Source: UBA4744 sp963707435
GTDB lineage: Bacteria; Actinomycetota; Acidimicrobiia; Spongiisociales; UBA4744
Direction of reading: 5' to 3'
DNA: 64,000 nucleotides
NCBI GenBank assembly: GCA_963707435.1
Contig: CAVPPF010000007.1
Coordinates: 1 to 64,000 of the forward strand
Positions within the stretch are counted from its first letter, which is position 1. Each line of letters starts with the position of its first letter. A model generated the notes under the pieces. It worked only from the letters and a program-made list of their open reading frames with translations. It searched no databases and was not told the origin of the DNA. The translations under genes were made by a program, and so were the position numbers. This document shows positions 16,688 through 25,200 of this stretch, piece by piece.

Positions 16688-17065
16688 GTGTTTCTATCAG
16701 CAGCGGCCACTTTGCCGGCCGGCGACATCGACCGGGCCCGGAAGTTCTACGCGGACGTGCTCGGATTAGAGGTTTCCGAGTGGGAGGCGGACGGCTCGAT
16801 CAAGGTTCATGTTGGCGAGAGCTGGTTCGGTGTCTACCCGTCGCAGTTTGCGGGCACCAACCAGGCCACGGCGGTCGGCATCGGCGTCGAGGATATCGAA
16901 GCGGCGGTCGCGGCGCTTCGAGACCGCGGCGTTACGTTCGAAGAGTATGACTTCGGTGAATTCAAGACCGTCGACGGGATCATTTCGATGCCGGACGGCA
17001 GCAAAGGAGCCTGGTTCAAAGACACCGAGGGCAACATCATCGGTCTGAGCGACGCAGCCATGTAG
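16688..17065 (+). CDS. VOC-family (glyoxalase/dioxygenase fold) protein
   Basis: A 125-residue single VOC domain made of two beta-alpha-beta-beta-beta repeats. It opens with LPAGDIDRARKFYADVLGL, the usual first helix, and ends with the typical WFKDTEGNIIGL. Family members bind a metal ion and act as lyases, isomerases or dioxygenases, or bind antibiotics; many homologues with this simple form have no known substrate. The GTG start at 16688 has GGAGG five bases upstream. A longer frame from 16358 overlaps the HAD gene and is rejected. Confidence 0.83.
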   Translation: MFLSAAATLPAGDIDRARKFYADVLGLEVSEWEADGSIKVHVGESWFGVYPSQFAGTNQATAVGIGVEDIEAAVAALRDRGVTFEEYDFGEFKTVDGIISMPDGSKGAWFKDTEGNIIGLSDAAM

Positions 17066-17077
17066 CGCAGCACCCGC

Positions 17078-19102
17078 CTACGGGTGCAGGTGATGGAACA
17101 GAAACGCGAACACGTCTGCCGACTCGTCGATCAGCTTTGACGTTGGTTTCCCCATGCCGTGACCGGCCCTCGTTTCGATACGAACCAGCAGTGGCTGTTC
17201 TGAGGCTCCGCCGGCGGCGTACTGAACGGCCGCGGCGAGCTTGAGGGCATGCATCGGGACGACCCGGTCATCCGACTCGGCCGTTGTGATCAGCAGCGGG
17301 GGATAGGTGATGCCCTCGGCGACGTTGTGGTAGGGCGAATAGGCGAGGAGCCACCTGAACGCCTCCGGGTCTTTGCCGGCATCGCCGTACTCGACGGTCC
17401 AGTAGCGACCGGCCGTGAAATGCTGGTAGCGGAGCATGTCGGTGACGGGTACCTGGGAGATGACGGCCCCGAACAAGTCGGGTCGCTGCAGCATGGCCGC
17501 CGCCGTCAACAGACCGCCGTTGGATCCGCCCCGGATGCCGACTTGATGTGGCCCGGCCACACCATCGGAGATGAGCATCTCTGCACAGGCGAAGAGGTCG
17601 TCGAAGACTTGCTGCTTGTTGCCGAGCATGCCTGCTTCGTGCCAGGTTTCGCCGTCCTCGGAACCGCCTCGCAAGTTGGCAACGACCGCCACTCCGCCTG
17701 CTTCCAAGAAGGCCAACCGGGCAGGGTTGAACATGGGTGTGAGGCTGATGTTGAAGCCGCCGTACCCGTACAGCTCGACAGGGGCCGGAAGCTCTGTCGT
17801 GGCCAGGCGGATGACGAACATGCCGACTTCGGCCCCGTCGGACGATATGGCTTTCCGCCGTTCGACGATCACCCGCTCCGGCGGCACGGGTGGCGCGGCT
17901 CCGGCGAAGACCCCGGCGACGGTGCCGCTCCACTGCAAGGCCATCGGTGGGTGCAGAAACGACTCGAAACCGAGATAGAGGGACTCGTCCTGGAGGCGCC
18001 CGGTGAGTTCGGAGACGGTCCCTTCCCCCGGCAGATCGATGGAGCCGCCCGGGGTTCCGTCGAGTGCGTAGGTGCTGAGCCGGTGCGAAGCCTCGTCGAG
18101 GGTTACGGCGATCAGCCGGCCGACCGCGGCCCGGACCAGCTCGATAGGCCCGGGGCGCTCGCCGACGATCTCCTCAATCTGCTCCGGACGGTCGAGTGGC
18201 ATCCGGACGATGCGCCCATTCGGGGCTTCGAGGTCGGTGTGGATCAGGAAGGCGTCGTTGTGGTGCGCGAGGAACGAGAAGAGAGCTTTGCCGGGCCGGG
18301 CCAAGCGGACCCAATCAGAGCTCCCGTCGCCGAGAGCCTGGTACAGCAATCCGTTCTTGTGTGAGGTGCCTTCCCACTCGCTCAGGACCAGGAAGCGGCC
18401 GTCGTCGCTGACGGTTGCGCTGTAACCGAGATCCGGTTCGTCGGGGTTGGCGAAGACCAGGGGATCGTCGGTCTGGGCCCTCCCCAGGCGATGGAAGTGC
18501 ACGGCCATATTGCGCGACGGTTCCGTGGAGTCAGGATCATGGGCCGGGAATCTCGAGTAGAAGAAGCCATCCTCATGCCAGGAGATCTCAGTGAACTTGA
18601 CGTCCCGGAGCTCATCGGCAAGGTCGCGGCCGGTTGCCACCTCCCGGACCCGGATGGTTTGCCAATCGCTGCCCGCCTCGGCCACCGAGTACGCCAGGAA
18701 CCGGCCATCGTCGGAGAGCGAGGTCACGAGCACCGCCACGGCTCCATCCTCCGAGAGCGTGTTGGGGTCCAGCAAGAGCTGGTCCGGGCGGCCCGGCCGC
18801 CGCACGTAGAAGACCGGTTGATCCTGGAGGCCGTCGTTGTGCGCCCAGACCGCAACGCCGTTGCGAACGCTGGGAGCCCCGGTTCTGGGGATGTCCCAGA
18901 GGGACTCCATCCGCTCCCGCAGAGGGGTACGTTCGGGAAGTGATTCCAGGTACGGCAGCGTGATCGTGTTCTGATTGCGAACGAACGCCCTGGTTTCCGC
19001 TGAACCGGGCTCTTCCAGCCACCGGTAGGGATCGGCAACCAGGGAGCCGTGGTATTCGTCGACGAGGTCGGAACGCCGGGCAGCGGGATACGTGAATGTC
19101 AT
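17078..19102 (-). CDS. Prolyl oligopeptidase family serine peptidase (S9A)
   Basis: A 674-residue peptidase that cleaves short peptides after proline. An N-terminal beta-propeller (about residues 60-400) gates access to a C-terminal alpha/beta hydrolase. The nucleophile serine is in GGSNGGLLTAA near residue 522, the aspartate lies near ESDDRVVPMHALK, and the histidine is in RAGHGMGKPTSK near residue 650. The opening YHGSLVADPYRWLEEP is typical of the family. No signal peptide is seen, so it is probably cytoplasmic. Size fits (about 680-700 residues). Its left end is convergent with the VOC gene, 12 bases apart. Confidence 0.93.
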   Translation of the reverse strand: MTFTYPAARRSDLVDEYHGSLVADPYRWLEEPGSAETRAFVRNQNTITLPYLESLPERTPLRERMESLWDIPRTGAPSVRNGVAVWAHNDGLQDQPVFYVRRPGRPDQLLLDPNTLSEDGAVAVLVTSLSDDGRFLAYSVAEAGSDWQTIRVREVATGRDLADELRDVKFTEISWHEDGFFYSRFPAHDPDSTEPSRNMAVHFHRLGRAQTDDPLVFANPDEPDLGYSATVSDDGRFLVLSEWEGTSHKNGLLYQALGDGSSDWVRLARPGKALFSFLAHHNDAFLIHTDLEAPNGRIVRMPLDRPEQIEEIVGERPGPIELVRAAVGRLIAVTLDEASHRLSTYALDGTPGGSIDLPGEGTVSELTGRLQDESLYLGFESFLHPPMALQWSGTVAGVFAGAAPPVPPERVIVERRKAISSDGAEVGMFVIRLATTELPAPVELYGYGGFNISLTPMFNPARLAFLEAGGVAVVANLRGGSEDGETWHEAGMLGNKQQVFDDLFACAEMLISDGVAGPHQVGIRGGSNGGLLTAAAMLQRPDLFGAVISQVPVTDMLRYQHFTAGRYWTVEYGDAGKDPEAFRWLLAYSPYHNVAEGITYPPLLITTAESDDRVVPMHALKLAAAVQYAAGGASEQPLLVRIETRAGHGMGKPTSKLIDESADVFAFLFHHLHP

Positions 19103-19157
19103 GGGCCGGGAGGCTACTCCGAACCCGGCGATGTCGCCCTCCCTCGAGGTGCGCTGT

Positions 19158-20264
19158 TCAGCCGGCCTCGCGGATCACTTTGGCGACCTCAAACCGGACC
19201 TGGAAGTCCGGGTCGGCGGCCATCGCGGCGATGCGGGTTCGACTGGCGTGGATGCCGAGATCACCGAGCGAGCGCACCGCCTTCCATCGGATCCACGCGT
19301 CGTCATCGTTGAGAGCTCCTTCGAACAAAGGACGAAGACGCTCATCTCCAGTGTCGGCCGCGGCATCGACGGCCGTTCGGCGAACGAGGCGGGACGAATC
19401 CGCCAGGCCTCTCGTGACGACGCGGTGGCGGACGTCTGCGTTGCTCGCTTCGAGCAGAACGGCAACGGCGATTCGTCGAATCCTGGGATCCGCAGCTTCC
19501 AACGCCTCCTCGAGCCGGGTTTGATCGTCCGGGTCGTCGGGGTCCAGCAAGTGCAGAACCTCGGGCCGGTCGGCACCAGACGTCCGGCCTGCTTCGTGCA
19601 TCAGTTCCTCCCGGGTTCTCTCCGGACGATGGTGAGGAGCAACGGGGTCGGCGAAGAGTTCCACCACCAGCGCCAGCAGAGGCTCCAGCCGCTTCTCCCA
19701 CGACGACCTCGCCGTGATGCCGATCGTTACGAAATTCCCGGCCACCATGACATCGGTGACGTCAGGTTCGGCGAACAGCCGCTGGACCCGCGTATCGGCC
19801 GGCTTGTTCGAGTCGTTGCGCCGGTACCAGGTCCCCGGAGCCGGTTCACCGCCCGTCGTGAACTTCACTTTGCGGGGGTGAGGGGTTGCCTCCGGCACCA
19901 CCGGTCCGGCGAACACCCGCTCGAAGATGGAGGGTGCGGGCGTTCCGGCTCCGCCCGCCCACAATTCGAAGCGATCGTTCCGCATCCCGTACGCCAGGGT
20001 GATGCCCCCGCCCAGGTCGTGTTCCCACCAGCCACCCGTGAGATACGGTTTCACTACGTTGCTGAGTTCGTTCGCCTCCTGCATCGTCCACGCTTCCGTT
20101 GAGAAGAACCTGCGGAGCAGCGCCTTGAAAGGAAGCAGGCTCTCGAACGGCAGAGCGAGGGCAATATCGGAGGTGAGGTACGCAGAGGCGGTGGCAACCA
20201 GATCGTGTGCGGCGATGGTCCGGCGGGTTGCGTCGAGGTCGTCGGGCACGGCGTTCAGCGGCAT
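19158..20264 (-). CDS. Nfu_N-like domain plus HEAT-repeat protein
   Basis: A 368-residue protein in three parts. The first 120 or so residues are an unrecognised mixed domain. A middle segment (from PHPRKVKFTTGG through RLFAEPDVTDVMVAGNFVTI) matches the Nfu N-terminal scaffold fold, with its pattern of an RLF-x-GV strand followed by a W-x-x-L-x-P-L helix. The last part is a run of HEAT repeats (LADSSRLVRRTAVDAAADTG, IRWKAVRSLGDLG). The Nfu_N plus HEAT pairing resembles the CvfC family (conserved virulence factor C, B. subtilis YpgR). No Cys of the Nfu cluster domain is present. Start placed at ATG 20264. Confidence 0.72.
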   Translation of the reverse strand: MPLNAVPDDLDATRRTIAAHDLVATASAYLTSDIALALPFESLLPFKALLRRFFSTEAWTMQEANELSNVVKPYLTGGWWEHDLGGGITLAYGMRNDRFELWAGGAGTPAPSIFERVFAGPVVPEATPHPRKVKFTTGGEPAPGTWYRRNDSNKPADTRVQRLFAEPDVTDVMVAGNFVTIGITARSSWEKRLEPLLALVVELFADPVAPHHRPERTREELMHEAGRTSGADRPEVLHLLDPDDPDDQTRLEEALEAADPRIRRIAVAVLLEASNADVRHRVVTRGLADSSRLVRRTAVDAAADTGDERLRPLFEGALNDDDAWIRWKAVRSLGDLGIHASRTRIAAMAADPDFQVRFEVAKVIREAG

Positions 20265-20302
20265 AGGACGATCGTAGGCGCAACGCAAGCGGAATTGGCA
20301 GG

Positions 20303-20308
20303 TACAGT
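20303..20308 (+). promoter_or_regulatory. Possible -10 element for the receiver gene
   Basis: TACAGT lies about 30 bases upstream of the proposed ATC start at 20338, in the short gap between divergent genes. A matching -35 is not clear. The proposed transcript leader would include the GAGG at 20326-20329. Confidence 0.2.
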
Positions 20309-20337
20309 TTGCGGAGCAAGCCAGCGAGGTAGCGGCC

Positions 20338-20832
20338 ATCGAAATCGCCAAGAAGATCCTCATCGTCGACGACGACAAGGTCTATACCAAGATTCTCAGC
20401 CGGTTCTTCCAGGAGCGGGACTTCACCGTGCTCACGGCCGAGGACGGCGTGCACGCGGCCTGGATCGCAGCCAACGAACAGCCGGGCCTGATCTTGCTCG
20501 ACCACTACCTGCCCGGTTCGGACGGGCTCACCGTTCTCGGCCGTCTGCGGCGCGTCGGTGTCACCAGCGACATTCCCGTGATCTACCTGACCGGCTCGGA
20601 TAGCGAATCTCTGGAGAAGAAAGCGAAAACCGACGGGGTCATCGCCGTTTTCCGAAAGGGCGATCTGGACGAAGACGAGTTCATGTGGACGATCAACCGG
20701 GTCTTTGGCATCAAGACCGCCCGGGAACGGTGGAAGACGTTCGAAACCCAGGATCAAGAGTCTGCACCACCCAAACCGCCGGGTGAACTGGCACCGCCGG
20801 AGATCCCGGACGGTTCGGACCCCTGGGCCTGA
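20338..20832 (+). CDS. Stand-alone response-regulator receiver, apparent ATC start
   Basis: A 164-residue receiver-domain protein. The conserved first strand KKILIVDDDKVYTKIL, with the acidic triad, is encoded from 20350 on. The phospho-acceptor Asp is in LLDHYLPGSDG, the switch Thr in YLTGSDS and the Lys in VFRKGDL. A proline-rich tail of about 40 residues follows. There is no ATG, GTG or TTG in frame between the stop at 20275 and the GTG at 20428, which lies beyond the first strand. The best initiation codon is therefore ATC at 20338, eight bases after GAGG. No output domain is present. Likely signals by protein contact. Confidence 0.75.
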   Translation: MEIAKKILIVDDDKVYTKILSRFFQERDFTVLTAEDGVHAAWIAANEQPGLILLDHYLPGSDGLTVLGRLRRVGVTSDIPVIYLTGSDSESLEKKAKTDGVIAVFRKGDLDEDEFMWTINRVFGIKTARERWKTFETQDQESAPPKPPGELAPPEIPDGSDPWA

Positions 20833-20949
20833 GTCGATAGGTGTTCGTCGGCCGCGGCGCTGGAGGTCATCCCCCGGCTGCTGACTAATCACTGACTAGT
20901 TTGATCCGGCATTCTCGAAACTATCCGCGAGGAATCGCCGGAATTACCG

Positions 20950-21189
20950 ATGCGTCACCCGTACGACCGACTTTCGACGGGAGGCCATGGAAAGCCGGGA
21001 AGCCGCGAACGATCGGAAGACGAGCGCGACGATTCGTCCCATTGGGCCGGACCCGGTCTCGTCTGCAGGGTGTGCAAGTGGTGCGGCCGCGTGGGTATCG
21101 ATCTGGGTGAGCCGCGCTCGACGACCAATCCGGAGCACGATCTCGGGGTCGATGCGCTTCTCTGGCCGACCGCCGCCGCGGTTCGCTGA
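20950..21189 (+). CDS. Doubtful small Cys-rich protein
   Basis: A possible 79-residue protein with CRVCKWCG near residue 40, three cysteines that could bind a metal ion. Third codon positions are mostly G or C, as in real genes here, but no good ribosome-binding site precedes the ATG and other frames are also open. I do not recognise it. Treat it as a candidate only. Confidence 0.33.
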   Translation: MRHPYDRLSTGGHGKPGSRERSEDERDDSSHWAGPGLVCRVCKWCGRVGIDLGEPRSTTNPEHDLGVDALLWPTAAAVR

Positions 21190-21332
21190 GGCGTCGAGTC
21201 GCTCCGTCGGGAGCGGCAATTCGGGTAGATCTCACGCCAAGTAATAGCGCCGCTACTTTAAGTGGTAGAGCGACCGCTACAAGAACCCGGCCGGGGAAAA
21301 TGCCAGGAACGATGCGGTACTGCGGGCGTTTT
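21190..21332. other. Non-coding stretch with a short direct repeat
   Basis: This part of the 500-base gap after the receiver gene is richer in A/T and holds CCGCTAC twice, at 21250-21256 and 21274-21280. No convincing terminator, promoter or RNA gene is seen. The rest of the gap holds only the doubtful small gene. Confidence 0.4.
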
Positions 21333-21629
21333 CTAGTTCGCCCGGTCGCGGACCATCGACATGCGGCGGGCCAGCCCCACCGGTGCACTGTGGAGGCCGA
21401 GAGCAACCGCAAACTCCGCGTCCTCGCGAAGATCGAGGATGATCTCCTCCCCTTCGGCCCTGATGTGGAAGCCATCATCCTGGGCGTTGATCCGGATGTC
21501 GCTCAGACTCCAATCCGCAATCTCGTTCTCTCCAGAGCGAAGGCGCAGCCGTTCATCCGTCAGGTCGATCACAACTCGGATGGCCGTATCGCGCTCGGTC
21601 CGGGTGCGAAGCACTCCTGCGAAATCCAC
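21333..21629 (-). CDS. Small hypothetical protein, beta-rich
   Basis: A 98-residue soluble protein whose alternating pattern (VVIDLTDERLRLRSG, ADWSLSDIRI, EEIILDL) suggests a PH-like or GRAM-like small beta barrel followed by a helix. It has no cysteines and no signal peptide. I do not recognise a named family. The GTG start at 21629 is chosen because AAGGAG lies eight bases upstream; the frame extends to 21797, but that part overlaps the neighbouring SDR gene. Its stop at 21333 faces the preceding gap. Confidence 0.62.
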   Translation of the reverse strand: MDFAGVLRTRTERDTAIRVVIDLTDERLRLRSGENEIADWSLSDIRINAQDDGFHIRAEGEEIILDLREDAEFAVALGLHSAPVGLARRMSMVRDRAN

Positions 21630-21768
21630 GATGCCTGCTCCTTTCCCCACCAGGGTCTTGTTCCGTTGGTTCCAACATATCGCACGACGCAAGCTCGCAA
21701 CGCTCAGATGGACAACGAAGACGATGGAGCAGTGGTTCCTGCCCGTTGGACTGTCTAGTTCGTTTGCG

Positions 21769-22527
21769 CTATTTGGGGGACATGCGGATGCCGCCATCCA
21801 TCCTGATGGTCTCCGCGTTGAGGTAGTCGTTGCTGATCAGGTGGTAGGCAAGCTCCGCGTACTCGTCGGGACGTCCGAGACGTTTCGGGAAGAGCACCTG
21901 GGTTGCCAACGACTCCCGGGCTGCCTCGGGGAGACCCGCCAGCAGCGGTGTGTCGATGATCCCGGGCGCGATGGTGTTGACTCTGATCCCGAGTACCGCC
22001 AAGTCCCGGGCAACCGGCAGGGTCATCCCGACAATCCCACCCTTGGAAGCAGCGTAGGCGGCCTGACCGATCTGCCCGTCGAAGGCAGCCACGGACGCCG
22101 TATTGACGATCGCTCCACGCTGGCCGGACTCGAGAGGCTCGGTCCGGGCCATGGCTGCGGCCGCCAGGCGAATGGCATTGAACGTACCGATCAGGTTGAT
22201 TTCGACGATCTTTGAGAAGAAACCCAGATCGAGCGGCTCACCATCCCGGTTGAGCGTGCGGGAAGGCGGGCCGACGCCGGCGCAGTTGACGAGAACCCGC
22301 AGATCGCCGAGACCGGCTGCCACCTCGACCGCTCCCTGGAACTGTTCGGCGACCGTTACATCGGCCTGGACGTACCTGCCCCCGATCTCAGCGGCAATCT
22401 CCCGACCGCCGCTTTGCAGGTCGGCCACCACGACGCGGGCTCCTCCGGCAGCGAGTCTCCTGGCGGTAGCCGCACCCAATCCGGAGGCGCCGCCGGTGAC
22501 GATGGCTGAGACACCTTGAATATCCAT
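21769..22527 (-). CDS. Short-chain dehydrogenase, HSD10-like
   Basis: A 252-residue NAD(P)-dependent oxidoreductase. It shows the nucleotide motif TGGASGLGAAT at residues 11-21, NCAGVG near residue 86, and the catalytic YAASKGG with a preceding Ser in the usual spacing. The sequence between them (SRTLNRDGEP) matches the 3-hydroxyacyl-CoA dehydrogenase type 2 / HSD17B10 branch, which oxidises 3-hydroxyacyl-CoA in fatty-acid and branched-chain catabolism. The ATG at 22527 has GGAGG five bases upstream. No beta-oxidation genes adjoin it, so the exact substrate is inferred only from the branch. Confidence 0.88.
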   Translation of the reverse strand: MDIQGVSAIVTGGASGLGAATARRLAAGGARVVVADLQSGGREIAAEIGGRYVQADVTVAEQFQGAVEVAAGLGDLRVLVNCAGVGPPSRTLNRDGEPLDLGFFSKIVEINLIGTFNAIRLAAAAMARTEPLESGQRGAIVNTASVAAFDGQIGQAAYAASKGGIVGMTLPVARDLAVLGIRVNTIAPGIIDTPLLAGLPEAARESLATQVLFPKRLGRPDEYAELAYHLISNDYLNAETIRMDGGIRMSPK

Positions 22528-22596
22528 ACCTACCTCCACCCTCCCTGCTCTGGAAGCTAGCGAACCCAAGTTCATGCCACGCAGTCTGCCGGGCAA

Positions 22597-23085
22597 TCAG
22601 GCGACGCCCTGCGCCATCGCAAAGACCATCGCTCCAACGAGGATCAATGCGGTCGTCGCCGTCACCGCCCAACGGCGACGATTGATACGGAACATCGGGG
22701 CGCCCATCAGCACGATGCTCCCGAAGAACAAGACGAGGTAGGGAGTGAGGATCTCCGGCCGGCGCGGCGACCGAAACTCCAGATCCCAGAGGTAGTCGAG
22801 GCTGAATTCGGCAGCCACGAAGAGCATGAAGCAGACCGGCCCGGCATAGAACAGCCATCGGCTGCCCGAGCGGATGAAACTCACCAGCGCCAGGCCCGCC
22901 GGCACCCCCAGCGCGATGATGACGGCGCCGAGGATCCTGTTGATGTCTGGATCGATGACGCGGGTGGCGAACCCGGCAGCCTGGAGAAGGTTGACCAGGT
23001 TGACCACCAGCCAGACGGTGGTCACGGCGCCTTTGGGGGCGGGAAGGATCGATGGTGTCCCTGGTCGCGGCGGAGCACGGTGCAC
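22597..23085 (-). CDS. Four-helix membrane protein, unknown
   Basis: A protein of up to 162 residues with four hydrophobic segments (starting near residues 22, 50, 76 and 136) and a short charged loop between the third and the fourth. I do not recognise the family. The first 20 residues are proline-rich and poorly supported; a GTG at 23025 (residue 21) is an equally good start and would begin directly in the first helix. It lies upstream of the SDR on the same strand. Confidence 0.65.
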   Translation of the reverse strand: MHRAPPRPGTPSILPAPKGAVTTVWLVVNLVNLLQAAGFATRVIDPDINRILGAVIIALGVPAGLALVSFIRSGSRWLFYAGPVCFMLFVAAEFSLDYLWDLEFRSPRRPEILTPYLVLFFGSIVLMGAPMFRINRRRWAVTATTALILVGAMVFAMAQGVA

Positions 23086-23163
23086 ACCCTGAGGCTACGC
23101 GGACTAGCTCCCATCGGAGTCGCTCCACCGGTCCGGTAGATTCGTTCCTACGAGAGGAACGCC

Positions 23164-23640
23164 ATGCGGTTTTCGAGAAGCCTGCTTCGTTTCATCAAGC
23201 TGCCCCCCAGAATCCTCTACGCGTTGGGCCTGGGGCCGCTGTACGGGAAACTGGTACTGCTGCTCACGACAACGGGTCGCCGGTCGGGGCGCCGCAGAGT
23301 GACCCCGCTGCAATACGAGGAGATCGAGGGTGCGATCCACGTAGCGTCGGCCCTCGGGACTCGCGCCGACTGGTTTCGCAACATCATTGCCGATCCCCGG
23401 GTCGGGGTCAGAGTCCGTTCCCGCCGCTTCTCGGGGATCGCAGAGCCGGTTACGGACCGTACCCGGGTGGCGGACTTCCTGGAATACCGGCTGGCTCGAC
23501 ACCCGAGAATGGTTGGCGCCATCCTCAGGCGAGAGGGATTGTCGGCTCATCCGGATCGAGCGGAACTGGAGGACTATGCGGCCGGCCGGGCGATGGTGAT
23601 CATCCGCCGGGTACCGGCACTATCCGAGCGCGGCGAATAG
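23164..23640 (+). CDS. Deazaflavin-dependent nitroreductase family protein (DUF385)
   Basis: A 158-residue split-barrel protein of the Ddn/F420-binding group. The hallmark TTGRRSGRRRVTPL near residue 37, the basic loop that contacts the F420 phosphate, is followed by a strand, and DWFRNIIADPRV near residue 70 matches the conserved helix. Relatives use reduced F420 to act on quinones or nitro compounds. The ATG is preceded by GAGAGGAA. It is convergent with, and overlaps by 21 bases, the VOC gene on the other strand. F420 use is inferred from the family. Confidence 0.85.
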   Translation: MRFSRSLLRFIKLPPRILYALGLGPLYGKLVLLLTTTGRRSGRRRVTPLQYEEIEGAIHVASALGTRADWFRNIIADPRVGVRVRSRRFSGIAEPVTDRTRVADFLEYRLARHPRMVGAILRREGLSAHPDRAELEDYAAGRAMVIIRRVPALSERGE

Positions 23641-24006
23641 ATCGACCGGGGTCCCGTCGGGATCGAGAAGGGTGGCGTAGCGCTGACCCCAGAAAGCGTC
23701 GAAGGGGGCGGCATGGCTGCGGTGACCGGCGTCGACGATTCTTCGGTACATGTCGTCGACTTCTGCCGGGGACTCGCACAGGAACGCAAGTCCCACGCGA
23801 TGCCCACCGTTCGGTGCTTGCCAGGCTCCGATGCTGCGGACCAGCTCGACCGTGTCCCACATGATGCGGATGCCACCGGGAAGCAACGACTCCACGTGTT
23901 GCTCGGTTTCGGCTCCATCGGCAATGTCGAGGCCGAGCAGCCGGTAGAACGCCAGCGATGCGCGCATGTCCTCGACGACGATCCCCAATGCGTCGAATCG
24001 AACCAT
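23620..24006 (-). CDS. VOC-family protein
   Basis: A 128-residue glyoxalase-fold protein of one VOC domain. It begins with the helix VVEDMRASLAFYRLLGLDI, and the end LLDPDGTPVDLFA is typical. A Glu and two His positions suitable for metal binding are visible but not complete enough to assign activity. The start at 24006 has GGAAGGAGG six bases upstream. Its 3' end overlaps the convergent DUF385 gene. Substrate unknown. Confidence 0.82.
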   Translation of the reverse strand: MVRFDALGIVVEDMRASLAFYRLLGLDIADGAETEQHVESLLPGGIRIMWDTVELVRSIGAWQAPNGGHRVGLAFLCESPAEVDDMYRRIVDAGHRSHAAPFDAFWGQRYATLLDPDGTPVDLFAALG

Positions 24007-24090
24007 CACATGCCTCCTTCCGTCGTCCACATGTCAAGAGCGGGTTGCCCCGCGATGGGCCGCAGAACGACGCCGATCGTTTGGGAAGGG

Positions 24091-25044
24091 TCACAACTCG
24101 AGCTGGTGTGTGACGCTTCGTTTCTCCAGGTCGAATCCCAGGCGGCGGTAGAGGCGGTGCGCACCGGTCGGGCTGTCCGCGTCGACTCCGATCGAGGCAT
24201 GGGTGAGCCCCTCCTGCCGGAAGCGTTCCAGCGATGCCGCGATCAGGGCGGACGCAATACCTCGCCCCCGGTAGTCGCGGTCGACTCCCAGCGTGCCGAT
24301 CCAACCGTCCCGGCGGCCGAGCAGCTCCTCGTCGTCGGGGTAGACCTCGTTGAGGCTGTACCCGACGGCCTTGTTTCGGGCGATGGCAACGACACTGAGG
24401 TCGAGGCGCATTCCGTAGTCGGTCAGTCGCTTCTCCCAGGCGGCCTGATCGATCGAGCCCGATCCCCAGTGGTCGGCAAAGGCTCGATTGTGGAGCAGTC
24501 GAACCTCCTCCGACCGCCCGGGCTGCCAGGCCGTGATGTCGATTCCGGGCATTTCGGTGCGTTCGAGGGGAGGGTCGAGTGGTCGGAGGAGCTCATCAAA
24601 CCAGCGAACCGGCTGGAAGCCGAAGCGCTCGTACAGATGCTGGGCGTCCGTCAACCAGTCCCAGGCGGCGGTCTTGATGAACCGTGGGAGATCGTGGCTG
24701 TACGCGTCGAGCACGGCTCGTGCACGATCGAGTTGCCAGGCAAACAGTGTCCGCCCGATGCCTCGCCCTCGCCATTCAGGGTCGACGCTTCCGAAGAGGT
24801 ACGCCCGTTCGAGGCGCTCGCCGCTGGGGTGGTGCCACACCCGGCCCCACCCCACGGCCTGCTCGCCGACGGTGGCCAGGCGCAGGTCCTCAGCCGGGTC
24901 GAGGTGCGGGTCCTCGAAGATCTCGCGGATTTCCTCGATGGGAGTGACCAGCGGTTCCCGGTCGAAGACCTCGGATCTGCGAATCAGATCGTGGATCGTG
25001 GCCGCATCAGCGGCCGATACCCGCCTGAGCATCATGTCGTGCAT
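24091..25044 (-). CDS. Tandem GNAT acetyltransferase
   Basis: A 317-residue protein with two GNAT folds. The N-terminal one has the acetyl-CoA loop EWRGRGIGRTL near residue 92, and the C-terminal one has DYRGRGIASALI near residue 255, followed by YRRLGF. This double layout resembles MshD (mycothiol synthase), which acetylates the cysteinyl precursor, and other actinobacterial tandem GNATs. No mycothiol genes are nearby, so I do not assign that role. The start at ATG 25044 lacks a clear ribosome site; ATG 25035 is an alternative. Confidence 0.83.
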   Translation of the reverse strand: MHDMMLRRVSAADAATIHDLIRRSEVFDREPLVTPIEEIREIFEDPHLDPAEDLRLATVGEQAVGWGRVWHHPSGERLERAYLFGSVDPEWRGRGIGRTLFAWQLDRARAVLDAYSHDLPRFIKTAAWDWLTDAQHLYERFGFQPVRWFDELLRPLDPPLERTEMPGIDITAWQPGRSEEVRLLHNRAFADHWGSGSIDQAAWEKRLTDYGMRLDLSVVAIARNKAVGYSLNEVYPDDEELLGRRDGWIGTLGVDRDYRGRGIASALIAASLERFRQEGLTHASIGVDADSPTGAHRLYRRLGFDLEKRSVTHQLEL

Positions 25045-25200
25045 AGCCGGGAATCGTACCGGGGGATGGTTCCCACCGTCGCCGATGCCTGCCCGGGCGC
25101 TATGGCTTTCTCGTCGGGACAACTATGGTGGTGCTGCCGGGAAAAACTGTCCCGGCGGCTCTCCTCCCGGATCGAGCCGACCCCCAACCGCAGGAGTACC

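Noticed and set aside
23713..25200. The upstream open extension of the DEAD-box helicase frame.
   Set aside because: It is antisense to VOC and GNAT genes; GTG 25201 with AGGAG is the proper start.
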